The notes under the pieces were generated by a model. It saw only the letters and a program-made list of their open reading frames with translations. It had not been told where the DNA came from and ran no database searches. The translations under genes and the position numbers were made by a program. A stretch of 64,000 bases of DNA from Hondaea fermentalgiana (lineage: Eukaryota; Sar; Bigyra; Thraustochytrida; Thraustochytriidae): NCBI GenBank assembly GCA_014084085.1, contig NPFB01000019.1, positions 445,310 through 509,309 on the forward strand, in the 5' to 3' direction. Shown piece after piece: positions 29,931 through 40,196 of this stretch (position 1 is the stretch's first letter; every line of letters begins with the position of its first letter).

Positions 29931-30402
29931 GCTCTTCGAGCGCCCGCGCCTCGCCGGAGCTCGCGGGTTTGCTTGGGCCCAGAGCCCGCGCGCCCGGCCT
30001 CACCCCGCGACGCAAGAATGCGTGGTCCCGCTCGCGAGACCCCAATTCGTTTGGGGGCCCCGCCGCGGTGGGACTCTTTCCCGCGGTCCTCCATGGTGAA
30101 CCTCCTGACAGTAGAGAAACTGACGCCTGGGCGCGAGGGAGAGAAAGTGAAAGAGGGCACTACTTGGCTTCCTGAGCAAGCAAGTGCCGCGCAGCCCGCC
30201 ATGGCCTTGCATACGGGAATCGCGTCTGCTGTTGCGCGAGGCAGTGAAAAAGAAAGTGAAAGCTGGCATTCTTTGGCTGCCTACTTTTAGAGCAAGGATG
30301 AATTCGCATCAATGCATGTTGCAAGGCAGACTGCATTCGTCCTGGAAGGGAAGAAAAAGTGTATAAATAAGACATCGTCTTTTAAAGATGGCCGTCAAGT
30401 TC
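29931..30402. other. Intergenic with a diverged tandem duplication
   Basis: 472 bp between the OTUD6-N-like start and the Mot1 stop. Two related blocks of about 45 bp start at 30142 and 30251 (both begin AGAAAGTGAAAG and continue with similar GGC...CTTTGGCT/CTTGGCT sequence and GAGCAAG), suggesting an old tandem duplication of about 109 bp. Confidence 0.5.
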
Positions 30403-33400
30403 CTACTCCTGCCGACCATCGAGTTTGCGTACAAAGGCGGCGACGTCGAAAGCATTGTACTCGGTCTCGTGCGGATCCACCTCGTGAACCTCGTCGAGCC
30501 GACTCGCAAAACTCTGGGGAAGGTTGAGCGCCTGCAAGATCTCGTCGGTGTGCATGCTGTCCACAGCGCTGTTATCCGCATCCACCACACGATCGGCAAC
30601 TGCTCGCTTGAAGCGCTGCAAACTCAATACGCGCTCCTCCACCGTGCCCCGAGAGAGAAGTCTGTACACATTTACGGCGCGCCGCTGTCCGAGCCTATGC
30701 GCACGATCCATGGCTTGCAAGTCATTCATTGGGTTCCAGTCATGTTCTACGAAAATGACCACGTTCGCGCCCGTTAAGTTTAGGCCCTGTCCTCCAACTT
30801 TAGTCGTGGCCAAAAGAACTTGGATGTTTGCATCCGTGTTGAAACGGTTTGCAATGGATTGGCGCGCATGCGCAGTCACCGATCCGTCGAGACGCAGGGA
30901 ACGGAGCGCTCCGTTCAAGGCCTGCTGCAACACCTGCTCCTCGATTAGATCAAGCGTCCCTGTCCATTGCGCAAAGATGATCGCCTTGGCAGGACCCGTG
31001 GAATCTGAATTCGGCCCTGGGATACTACTTTCCCGCGCACGCACTCCAGACGAACTTCCGTCCGCTTCGTCCTTGACGAATGCAACGAGGCGAGCGTCGC
31101 TCCCTCCGTTCCCGACAGCGTCCGCACTGGGGATAACAACGTTGCGCAAGAGGTCGACAAGCGCGCGGAACTTGCCCGCAGTACGATAGCCATCTTCTTG
31201 AGCTGCAGAGAGTTTGGACTCGAGCAATCTGCGTTCGAGGCGGTCTCGCGTCGCGTTCTTTAGGCTACGCAGACAAAGCAATGGGTGTGTGCATGCCATG
31301 AGCAAGCGCATCGAGTGACCCAATGGGTCACTCACCCCGGCACCTTGGTCGTTTTCAAGCGTTGCGTACACTTTGGCCTGCACAGGAGACATTTCCATGG
31401 TCAAATCTTGCACGATTTTGGGCGGGAGATCGCGCAGCACCGAAGACTTTTCGCGCCGCAGCAAAAATGGCAATATTTTCCTACGCAACGACTCCAAGGC
31501 TTCCGCAGCGCGAACACCCTCGATTTCGCGCTGCTGCTCTCGCTTGCTTGCGCGTGATGACAAATTCTCGGGCCTTGACACATCGTCGCTGCCGCCGCCC
31601 CCTTGGTCTGCGGCACCAGTATCGAGGGTAATTCCGTCCTTGGAGAGAGCCACACGCGACGCACGCACCGGCTTGGCTACCGTGCGCTCAAAGCTCGAAG
31701 CGTCGCCCAGATATCCTGGCATAAGGAAATCAAACACGCTCCACAAATCGAGCACGTCGTTATGTATCGGAGTGCCAGTGATGGCGAGGCGATGCTGCGC
31801 GGCCCCACCGATCAATTTACATTTTTCAGAGGCCGCCGTATACGGGTTACGAATGCTATGCGCTTCATCGAGAATCATTGTTCGCCACGAAAGACCCATC
31901 CGAGCAATACGATCTGCATCGCGTGTAAGGACAGTATACGAAATCACCAAAAGCGCGTGTTTCGAGGCGTTCGCTGGGTCAGACATGAATTGCAGCAAGC
32001 GCACGAGCTCCATGCCACGTTCTCGAGGCGATCCAACATAAGCAAAGGGCACGAGCAAAGTCCCATACCATTGCTGCGCCTCTTGGCACCAATGACCCGT
32101 CAGCGAAGAGGGACAGACCACGAGAGAGCACTCTGGCAATGTGTATGAAGGCAACGACGCGACAAGAGTAAGCGCCATGAGGGTTTTTCCAAGTCCAAGA
32201 TCGTCGCAAAGGGCACCGCAAAGGCCGTGCTCGGCAAGAAACCCTAGCCAGCATACGCCTTCCTTTTGATACGAACGCAGCTCAATACCAGCGGTCGCTG
32301 CGGTTTGGAGAACGCCCGCAAAGTCCTTTTCCATGGTCGCTCCAGTCAAAAGAGTATCGAGAAAGTATTGTCCTGCCTCTCTACGGCTTCTGGCTGCTTG
32401 CACGTCGGCCGGATGGCTGACACTTTCTGGTATGCGCGCGCTGCGTTCAATGGGCGCAACTTGAATGAGCGTGGCAAGACATTGTGCTGCCAAATCACGG
32501 ACTTGTGGAGCGCGCGCGTCGTGAAGCAGGGGCATCACAAGCGGGACAAGACCAGCAGTGAAGGGCAGAAAGCAAAGTGCAGGATCCTTTGCTTCGTCGA
32601 GCAGAGAGAGCAAAAGTGAGAGTGCACGGACGCGATATTTTGCATCGCGCGAGGTATCGCACGCAACGGGGAGCAGGAATTCGTGCACAATGCTCCAGCT
32701 TGGCGCAGCGAGGTCTCCCCATGTCTCCAACGCGCGAAAGAGGCTTCCCAGTGGCTGCAACAAGCTGATTTCGCTGTCTTGATTGAGAACAGGTTCGTCA
32801 TGATCGCCTTGGTTATGAATCGGACCGTTCGTATCGCTGCTGCTGCTGCTGCTGTTGCTGCTGCTGTTGCTGCTTTCTTGCCCATTCTTGCCAGTCTCAG
32901 AGCCAACAAAGCTTTGGACACCTGCACGCAAGTGAGCGAGCACATCGGGAAGAGCGATGCGTTTCGCAAAGGTCGAGCACACCCAAAGGGCCCCTGGAGA
33001 AGACTCTAAAAGTCGCGACTCCAGCTCAGGAAGCAGCATCCAAAGCTGCTCACCATTGGGATATTTCAGCGCGAGGCTCGAGGCAAGCACCTGCTGTCGA
33101 GGCCACTCGGCGGCAAGAATCTTTTTCGAGATTGTGCCAAGGGCTTTGGTTTTATCGGCGTCTGCGAGCTTTCCCATAAGCGTGACGAGACCTTCGGCAA
33201 GGATCTTGCTCTCAAACTGTGCAAACTCACTGTCGAGGGTTGCCGGAACGAGTGGTCGCAAATATGGCCCTACTTCGCCTTGCACAGGCCCCGCGCCCAA
33301 CGCGCACACTCTACCAACTTGAAAAAAAGCACGATTGCGCAGCTTGGACCACGCCAGCAACTTGGAAAATCGTCTGATTGCTTGCATTGTGTGGCTGCGC

Positions 33401-36095
33401 GCAGCTGCGGTGGACTCATTCCAAAGTCGCGCGTCCTCTTGCGATGTCGGCTCGGGAAGAGCTTCGAGCCACTCTTGTGCTAAGCTTGCAACAAATCTTT
33501 GAGCGCTTTCGAGGAAAGCGTCATTCGTCGACAGGCCGACCTCTTCACGATCAGCAAGATACTGCGAAATGATCTGTTCGTCAATGTTGGCGCTTCGGAA
33601 GCAGTTGATAAAGAATGTCAAGGCTGCCTCGAGTGCACTCCGAGCAGCTCGGACTTTGGACGATGCCATCTGGCCCCAGTCACGGTGATCGCACACAGTC
33701 TGGCACGCCTCACGCAAAGTATCGCATCGAAATGCCATGGTAACAGCGACAACGCGGAGAACAGTCACGAATGCGTCTTCATTGGCGAGGTTCGGTACGC
33801 GTGCTGCAAGGTACGCCGAGGTCGAATATTCTCGAGTGCGCGACTCGTGTTCGTTGCGATCCTCACGCTCGAGAAGCGCGCGAAGAGCTGTTGCTGCTGC
33901 TGCGCTAGCCCCATGACCATGTTGGCCGGACACGCACTCATCTACAAGGCCTTGGACCTCTGCAGCCGCAAGTTGATCGAGATAACCATGGACCAGAATA
34001 GCCCAGACTTGAAGCGCGGACTGTCGCACCCTGGCGGAAGGCGAGATGCCCTTCGCTGCCACTTCAGCCTGCTCGCTATTGGAACTTTCGAAGTCGCCAT
34101 CCACAGAATTATCGGCTGAGTCGTTAGAGAGGGCTGCGGCGAGAGTCGTTCGAAACCATACAAGCAGCTGCGCCTTCCCAAAAGATGCCGTAAGTTGGCA
34201 TGCGCCAGTGGAGCTGTCGTGGCGCGCAATAAGATGGAGAGCCTGGAGCCCCGTGTCTTGCACTTGTCGATTGCGGTGAGAAAGCATCATATCGAGCACG
34301 CGGGGAGCGTCTGTGCCCGAAGAGTATTCTTTACAGGCAATAAGCGACGTCGCGGCCAAAAGAGTCACGCTACGAGACGTAATGAGCGCTACATCGTCGA
34401 GGCGAGCCAAGAGACGCCAGAGAGCGTGACAAGCCTTTTCAGCAGACTCGTGCGTGCGCGAGAGCACTGCAACGGCATGTAAAGGGTCAAAGCGTCCTGT
34501 TTCGGGGTCAATGTCCTCCGTTTCCCAGATACACACAAGTGTTACGTCTGCGGCGGCGCGGCGGATCTCGTCGTTATAGACTGCAGTATCGACGATTTTG
34601 CCGGCATCCACGCTCATATTCGCCTCGGACTCTTGAAAGAGAATGCTGCCAATGCGTGGAAGCATGTGCGGTCCTTCGTTGCGACGGAAAGACGGCGCTC
34701 GAAGCAAAAGAAACTTGGCCGCCAATAGTGCAGCATATCGTCTGCCCCACAAAGTCGCTGTGCCCATATCGCGCAAAGTGTCAGAGACAGTTCCGCTACT
34801 GCCTTCAGCTGCGACGCCCTCGGCCTCAACAGACGGGCCGTCGGAATGGAGCTCGTTCTGTGAGAACATGTTGCAGAGCGTTTCGACGACCCGGCGGGAA
34901 TGGTCCATTGCACTTTGTTGGGGAGCGGCACTAGCGGCGGCGAGCGCCAGCAAGCGAGCGCACGACTCACGAACGGGAGCCACTACGCTGTCTGCGGCGT
35001 AGTCGCCGAAGCGATCCATGCCAAGGACACAAAGACAGCGCACAGCGATATCCTCGAGACAAGGCGCCGGCCAAGTCGTGCGCGACGTCATAAAGGCGCT
35101 CAAAGCAGCCGCAGATCCATGACGGGCCTCCCAGCGATGGCTGAGGAGATTTTGCGCAAGAACAAGCCACACGCTGGCCATCTGATAGGCAGCAGAGTCC
35201 CCCCGAAAAAAGGATTCGCTGACGAGGTGCTCGAGGTCCTGCTCAAAGCTGTCTGTCGCGGTAGCCTCATTGGTGCGCGCAGCTTTGACGCGGTCCTGCG
35301 CGAGCTCGCGTGCGCTGCGTTTACGAGATGAGGTAGTGCCGGTCGAAGTCGAGGCGGCACTATCCTTGGATTTGAGCTCGAACTTGACACTTGGCGCAGG
35401 CTTGGCCGCGCGAGAGTCGTTCGAGGAAGAAGAGGCGATGAGCGTCGACACATGTGGTCGTTGAGGAAGAGATTTGCGCGAAGCTACTTCGGCCGAGTCG
35501 GGTGCAAGGTCATTCTCATCGAGAATGTCGTCTTCAGCAGCCCCGACGCCAGGGGGATTGAAAGCGGCCAGACGGAGATTGCGCAGGACGGCTGCCCGTT
35601 GGCGTTGTAAGTCTCTCTCTCCCTCGTCGTCCACGTCTTGATCGTCATTTGGCTCTTGACGGCGTCGCTTCGTCGCACGGGAAAGTAGCGGCTGTGCATT
35701 GGCAAAAATGTGATCGAGGTCGACCCGCGCGAATGAAAGTGGAGTTGCGCGAGCCTGCACGCATCGCATGACATTTGCGCGCGCGACATCATCGTCTAGC
35801 GCGTGCGCGAGGGCCGCCTCGAGCGTCGCCGCTGCTGCAAGCCTCGCATCCCACGCGAGGCTGCCGACGCAGACCGCGCTCGATTCTGCCAGGACCCAGG
35901 CCGTTTGCGCGCGGGCATTCCCGTGCTCGTCTTCAGCGGAGGCAGCGAGGCTCTCGCCGACTTCTGCGCCGAGCTGCTCGGCTGCGCTCTGCCGCGCGAC
36001 AGCGCTCCTCGCTGCGCCGCGCCAAGGCGTGCGTGCGCGAGGAAGCGGTCGGTGTTGGTCTCGCTCGTCAGCCGCGTCTCGCGTCCCGAGTTCAT
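30403..36095 (-). CDS. BTAF1: TBP-associated Swi2/Snf2 ATPase, BTAF1/Mot1, with a probable frameshift near the 5' end
   Basis: The continuous ATG-started ORF is 30403-35769 (1788 residues), but the same frame stays open upstream and reads sequence matching the Mot1 N-terminal HEAT repeat (VARQSAAEQLG; LAWDARLAAAATLEAAL). Farther upstream a second frame starting at 36095 reads MNSGRETRL and TDRFLAHARLG, matching the Mot1 LDRLxxLLDTG start. The two frames meet at about 36010-36025, so one base is probably missing from the assembly or the allele. Mot1 removes TBP from DNA using ATP. Visible domains: N-terminal HEAT array, then the Snf2 core with DDLGLGKTLMAL (Walker A), LDEAHSIRN (Walker B), FAQWTGTLDLIEEQ, VGGQGLNLTGANVVI and RAHRLGQRRAV. 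A Ser/Asn-rich insertion of about 15 Ser residues lies mid-protein. It is divergent from the SET gene. Confidence 0.92.
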
Positions 36096-36369
36096 GCCAA
36101 GCTCACGCCGCCCCGAGCGGGCTGCGCGCGGCCGGGCGCCTGAACGTACCATGGAGGAGCCGCGCGAGCCGGCGCCAGGCGCCGCGCCGCGCGGGCCGCT
36201 CGCTCATGCGGAGGCGGCCTCGTCGCGCACGTCGCGGACAGTTGGTTGTCTAGGGCGATCGATCTTGCTCAGTATGGCGAAGTATGGCTTCTGCGACCGC
36301 TTCTTCGGCGTGCAGCAGCAGACCCCGAAGCACGGCAGCGCGACGCTCGCGAGCCGCGAGCACGGCCGG

Positions 36370-37239
36370 ATGCGGGCGGTCGCGTGGTGGCCGCTGCTGC
36401 TGCGGTGGCTGCTGGCGCAGGACGCCGACGTGGCCTCGCCGGAGCTCTGGGAGCCGCGGGTCGTGCCGACGTCGACGTGCAGCGAGCGGCTGCACGGCGA
36501 AGGCCTCGAGGACGACGCCGTGGAGGCGTCGGCCGGCGTGGGCCTCTTTGCCACGAGCTCCATGGACCGTGGAGAAAGGCTCTTTGAGCTGCCGCCAAAT
36601 GTCTTTGTCAAGGGCGATCAGTGGGAGCTGGCGGAGTGGCTTGTCCGCGAGAATGTGACCTTGGAGGTCATGCGTGTGCGAGCCGAGGTCTGTGCTGCGC
36701 GGCCCGAAGACTGCGCGGCCATGGGAGAGCTCGAGGAGGACGACATTCTTGAGGCGGAAACGTGGCAGCCATATGTCGACAGTCTTCCACAGGACCGCTC
36801 GCGATTACCATTGGGCAACGTTTTCCTTCAGGCGCTCTTTAGCGAGAATTCGCGCGAGCGCACAACAGAAGCCAGCGAGCTCGCGGTCCGCGAGGCGGTC
36901 GAGTACATTCCGGACTGGATCAAAGAGGTCCCAGAGGGCGTCGAGCGATGGCTTTACGCCAATGCCCTTGTTGCAAGTCGACTGCACAAGGTTTGGTACC
37001 GCGATGCGTTCGGAGATTGGGAAATGACAACTGCCCTAGTTCCGCTGGCGGACCTGCTCAACGCCCCAGCGCCCGGCGAGGCAGCAAACGTTGCATGCGA
37101 GACCAGCCGTCGAAATGGCTACTTTTTATGTACGACCACGACGCATGTGTCAGCTGGCACGCAGCTACTCGTTCATTATGGTGATCCAAATGCTACGGCT
37201 GAGAGCCTTGTAGATACCTTTGGGATCCTCGTAGGATAA
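36370..37239 (+). CDS. SET-domain protein, SETD3/Rubisco-LSMT-like fold, with signal-peptide-like N-terminus
   Basis: 289 residues from MRAVAWWPLLLRWLLAQ, which looks like a cleavable signal peptide; alternative Mets at 36274 and 35803 would run into the divergent Mot1 promoter and 5' end. The split SET pattern of the SETD3/LSMT group is recognisable: AGVGLFATSSMDRGERLFELP (SET-N), the insert with FLQALFSENSRE, VASRLHKVW, LVPLADLLNAPAPGEAANV and the end segment LLVHYGDPNATAESLVDTFGI with the catalytic-type tyrosine. The usual Asn-His after the LVPLADxxN segment is Asn-Ala. No obvious Rubisco-LSMT substrate-binding domain follows, so it is shorter than family members (about 450-500). A secretory-route location would be unusual for this family. 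Substrate unknown. Confidence 0.78.
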   Translation: MRAVAWWPLLLRWLLAQDADVASPELWEPRVVPTSTCSERLHGEGLEDDAVEASAGVGLFATSSMDRGERLFELPPNVFVKGDQWELAEWLVRENVTLEVMRVRAEVCAARPEDCAAMGELEEDDILEAETWQPYVDSLPQDRSRLPLGNVFLQALFSENSRERTTEASELAVREAVEYIPDWIKEVPEGVERWLYANALVASRLHKVWYRDAFGDWEMTTALVPLADLLNAPAPGEAANVACETSRRNGYFLCTTTTHVSAGTQLLVHYGDPNATAESLVDTFGILVG

Positions 37240-37687
37240 TTTTTTATTGTATTGAATTTATTTCGTGGGGCGCTTTATGTGTATCTCCTACTGGTTCAAG
37301 TCAGCGGTCGGTTGTTTTGCGTCTCGTCATTGAGAGTTTCTTTCTGACGACCTTTCTTATTTTAGTCTCCCTCACCGATGGTTTGACTCCACGTATTGCT
37401 TGCTTGGTCAGTCGAAAGTACCACTCTCGCTCATGGTTGGCCACAGGTTTCGACGCAATCATTCGATCGATCGATCGATCGATCGACCAGATCAGCCAGC
37501 CAGCCCGTCCGCTTCTGTGCGATGCCGAACACAAAGGAAGAACTCTCCTTGCCCTGCTTTCTTCTTCAGATCTGGTCGAAGCGAGGACGAGAACTTGAAG
37601 CAAGTCTCGAGCTCGGACGCAGACTCTCGGACCTGGACACGCAGACGCGCAGACGCGAGCAGCGAAGCAGCGAAGCAGCGAGAGAGG
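37240..37687. other. Intergenic, GATC repeat
   Basis: 448 bp between the SET gene stop and the Lifeguard start. It contains a GATC tetranucleotide run (37464-37487) and probably the promoter of the next gene. The ORF frame of the next gene is open through part of it. Confidence 0.5.
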
Positions 37688-38587
37688 ATGAGCGGCGTGG
37701 GCGCGCGGCGCGAGGTGGACGACCTGGAGGCCAACAAGCCGCTGCGCGGCGGCGGCGGCGGCTGGGGTGGGCGGCATGAGGATGACAGGGACGGCTTCGT
37801 CCCGACAGCCGAGCCCGTCGGTGGCACGGGGTACTCTACGGGCTACGCGACGGCTCCGCTGGGCGGGGGCGCAGGAGGTATGGCGGGCAATGAAGACGTG
37901 CGATTTGCCGAAGCCATTGACGCGTACGACGTGGCGGTGAGGCACGGATTCGTTCGCAAAGTCTTTGGGATCCTTTTCGTGCAGCTCGCCGTGACCTTTG
38001 GCTGGACACTCTTTTGCTCGCTGCACGCGGGTGCACGGCAATACATGCAGCAGAACAGCGGCGTCCCAGCTACGCTTGGTCTTGTGCTTCCGCTGGGATC
38101 GCTGCTGGGCCTTATGTGCTGTGGCGATGGTGGCAGGCGGTACCCACTCAATTACATCTTGCTGTCGGTCCTCACTGTTGGCGAAAGTCTCCTCCTCGGT
38201 CTCGTGGCCGCCACGACTGAAGCCGAAACGGTGGCCATGGCTGTTGGTACTACAGTGGCGGTTGTAGGCATGCTGGGTCTGTTTGCGACGCAAACAAAGT
38301 ATGATTTTACCGGCGCTGGGCCCTACCTGTCGATGGCGTTGTGGGTCATGGTGTTGTACGCGCTGATTGGAGGTCTCTTCGGACTTGGCGGTGGTCGCGT
38401 TTATGCAATCTTTGGCACTCTTCTCTTTTCTGCCTATCTCATTTACGATGTTCAGCTCATTGTCGGTGGCAAACACACAAAGTTCGCCTTTGGCGTGGAT
38501 GACTACGTGCTCGCAAGCATTTCCGTGTACCTGGATGTCATCAACATTTTTCTCTACATTTTGGAGTTGATGAACGATCGCAATTGA
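37688..38587 (+). CDS. BAX inhibitor-1 / Lifeguard (TMBIM) family membrane protein
   Basis: 299 residues from MSGVGARREVDDLEAN; the ORF is open upstream to 37400 with no family-like sequence. A Gly-rich disordered N-terminus (about 1-75) precedes seven membrane segments. The conserved core is present: RHGFVRKVFGILFVQLAVTFGWTL (TM1), PLNYILLSVLTVGESLLLGLV (TM3), TKYDFTGAGPYL, FSAYLIYDVQLIVGGKH and DDYVLASISVYLDVINIFLYILELM with the C-terminal acidic residues that form the pH/calcium-sensing pair in the family. Members are ER/Golgi calcium-leak and cell-death suppressing proteins. The YDVQLIVGG signature places it with Lifeguard/TMBIM rather than BI-1 itself. Confidence 0.95.
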   Translation: MSGVGARREVDDLEANKPLRGGGGGWGGRHEDDRDGFVPTAEPVGGTGYSTGYATAPLGGGAGGMAGNEDVRFAEAIDAYDVAVRHGFVRKVFGILFVQLAVTFGWTLFCSLHAGARQYMQQNSGVPATLGLVLPLGSLLGLMCCGDGGRRYPLNYILLSVLTVGESLLLGLVAATTEAETVAMAVGTTVAVVGMLGLFATQTKYDFTGAGPYLSMALWVMVLYALIGGLFGLGGGRVYAIFGTLLFSAYLIYDVQLIVGGKHTKFAFGVDDYVLASISVYLDVINIFLYILELMNDRN

Positions 38588-38993
38588 CTTTCAGAAGATT
38601 CACACAGAAGGAATGGGTGATGGGAAAAGCTTCGCGCATTCTAAAATTAACGAGAGCATCATTGACATGACAACAATTGCGTGTTGTTGTTAATCATTTT
38701 TCTTTTTGGTAGGGTATTGTTTTCGCTCCCGTTGTGTCACTTTGTGTCTTCCTTCCGTAGGAATGGCAATCCTGTGCCTTTCTTTATTCACGCTGCGCGT
38801 GAGCAATCGCTCATCACGATCGCTCCTCCAACAAAAGAAAAGAGTATGTAGTATACCAAAGGCTACTCTCTACCTAGACCTACTTCTACACACTCAAGAG
38901 GCGAGAACAGCGCGCAATGGAAAACAGCCAAAAAGTTTGAATTATGAACGAGATGGGAGAGAAATGGATTGTATATGATCAGAAAGAGAGGAC
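38588..38993. other. Shared 3' region of convergent Lifeguard and gelsolin genes
   Basis: 406 bp, AT-richer than flanking coding sequence, between stops of convergent genes. No other feature seen. Confidence 0.6.
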
Positions 38994-40196
38994 TTAGTAC
39001 TCGACCATGTTGCCGAAGATGAGGTCGACCTTGTCCTGGTTCTTGGCCTGGAGGATGCGGGTGACCGGGATGTGCTTGTTGAGGCCCTCATCGGCAATGT
39101 ACTTGTCGGCGAACTTCATGCACTTGGACTTCTCCTCGCGGGAAGCGCCAGTGCCCACCCAGACCCAGATGCCAACGTTGGCGTGGACAAGGAAGACATC
39201 GGACGAGTCGAGCATGTCCCACTTGACCTTGCCCTCGTGCTCCTTGGTCATCTTGACCGCGCCGGACTGGTCCGAGATGCGGTAGAGCTTGATCGAGTCG
39301 ACGTCGAGGGCCTCGTCCTTGCCGGCCTCGTCCTCGGAAAGGAGGAACGGATCGTCGGCGGGGCGAACGTCATCCTCGGAGCCGCCAAGGATCGTCCAGA
39401 ACTCGTCGTCGACGACGTTGACCTTGCGGGCCTTGCCGTTGCGCGAGGCGACGACGTTGCTCTGGAGGTTGGCGCCCTTGCTCTTCTCGAAGGCGTTGGC
39501 CTCGGCGCCGACCCAGAGGTAGATCTTGAGGCCGGCGTCGAGCACAAAGACGTCGCCGTGGTTCATGTTCGAGGCTGCCACGGGGATCTGGAAAGCGCGG
39601 GTGGTGCGCTTGGTGCGGCGGATCATGAGCAGACGGGGCTCGTACTCCTCGGGCTTGACCGCGCGGAAGCCAGAGGGGTGGCCACCCTTGAGGTACATGA
39701 TCTCCTTGAAGTAGGACTGGAAGAGGCGGCTCTCGGAGCCCTGGGTCTCGCGGTGCTGGATAGGGCCGTCGTCGAGGAGGTCGTCGATCTCGACGGTCTT
39801 GTAAGCGGCGACACCGATCTCATCCTGGGACGAGTCGTTACCGAGCCAGAAGTGGACATCCCAGGCGAGCTTATCGGTGAGCTTTCCGTTCTCGTCCTTG
39901 ACGCGGTAGGTGTTCAGGGCGATGTACGAGTCGCCGGTGAAGAATTGGCCGTAGTCGGCAGGGGCGACGCGGGCGATGCCAAAGTCCGGGGTGTCGTTCG
40001 CGGTGCGCTTGTTCTCGACGCGCCAGACCTCGAGGCCGACCTTGCTGCCGGCGTTCTTGAGAGCCGGGTCGGAGGCGGCGGCGTTCTTGCGAAGGTCGCG
40101 GTTCTCCTTGCTGCCGATGCCGGCAATGTTCGAGTCCTCGAGCGAGGCCTGGCCAACGTCGCCGTTCTCATCGCGTCCGAACTCGTCGACGGTCAT
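38994..40196 (-). CDS. Gelsolin-family actin-binding protein, three-repeat (severin/fragmin type)
   Basis: 400 residues with three gelsolin repeats, the size of severin/fragmin/CapG. Repeat 1 (about 40-145) has GLEVWRVEN, FFTGDSYIALNTY and DVHFWLGNDSSQDEIGVAAYKTVEID; repeat 2 (about 160-245) has AFQIPVAASNMNHGDVFVLDAG and IYLWVGAEANAFEKSKG; repeat 3 (about 280-395) has IKLYRISDQ, DSSDVFLVHANVGIWVWVG and REEKSKCMKFADKYI. The HFWLG/YLWVG/WVWVG strands and acidic Ca-site residues (D in GDSYI, GDVFV) suggest calcium-dependent severing or capping of actin filaments in the cytosol. High coding GC gives a spurious 757-codon ORF on the opposite strand. Confidence 0.95.
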   Translation of the reverse strand: MTVDEFGRDENGDVGQASLEDSNIAGIGSKENRDLRKNAAASDPALKNAGSKVGLEVWRVENKRTANDTPDFGIARVAPADYGQFFTGDSYIALNTYRVKDENGKLTDKLAWDVHFWLGNDSSQDEIGVAAYKTVEIDDLLDDGPIQHRETQGSESRLFQSYFKEIMYLKGGHPSGFRAVKPEEYEPRLLMIRRTKRTTRAFQIPVAASNMNHGDVFVLDAGLKIYLWVGAEANAFEKSKGANLQSNVVASRNGKARKVNVVDDEFWTILGGSEDDVRPADDPFLLSEDEAGKDEALDVDSIKLYRISDQSGAVKMTKEHEGKVKWDMLDSSDVFLVHANVGIWVWVGTGASREEKSKCMKFADKYIADEGLNKHIPVTRILQAKNQDKVDLIFGNMVEY

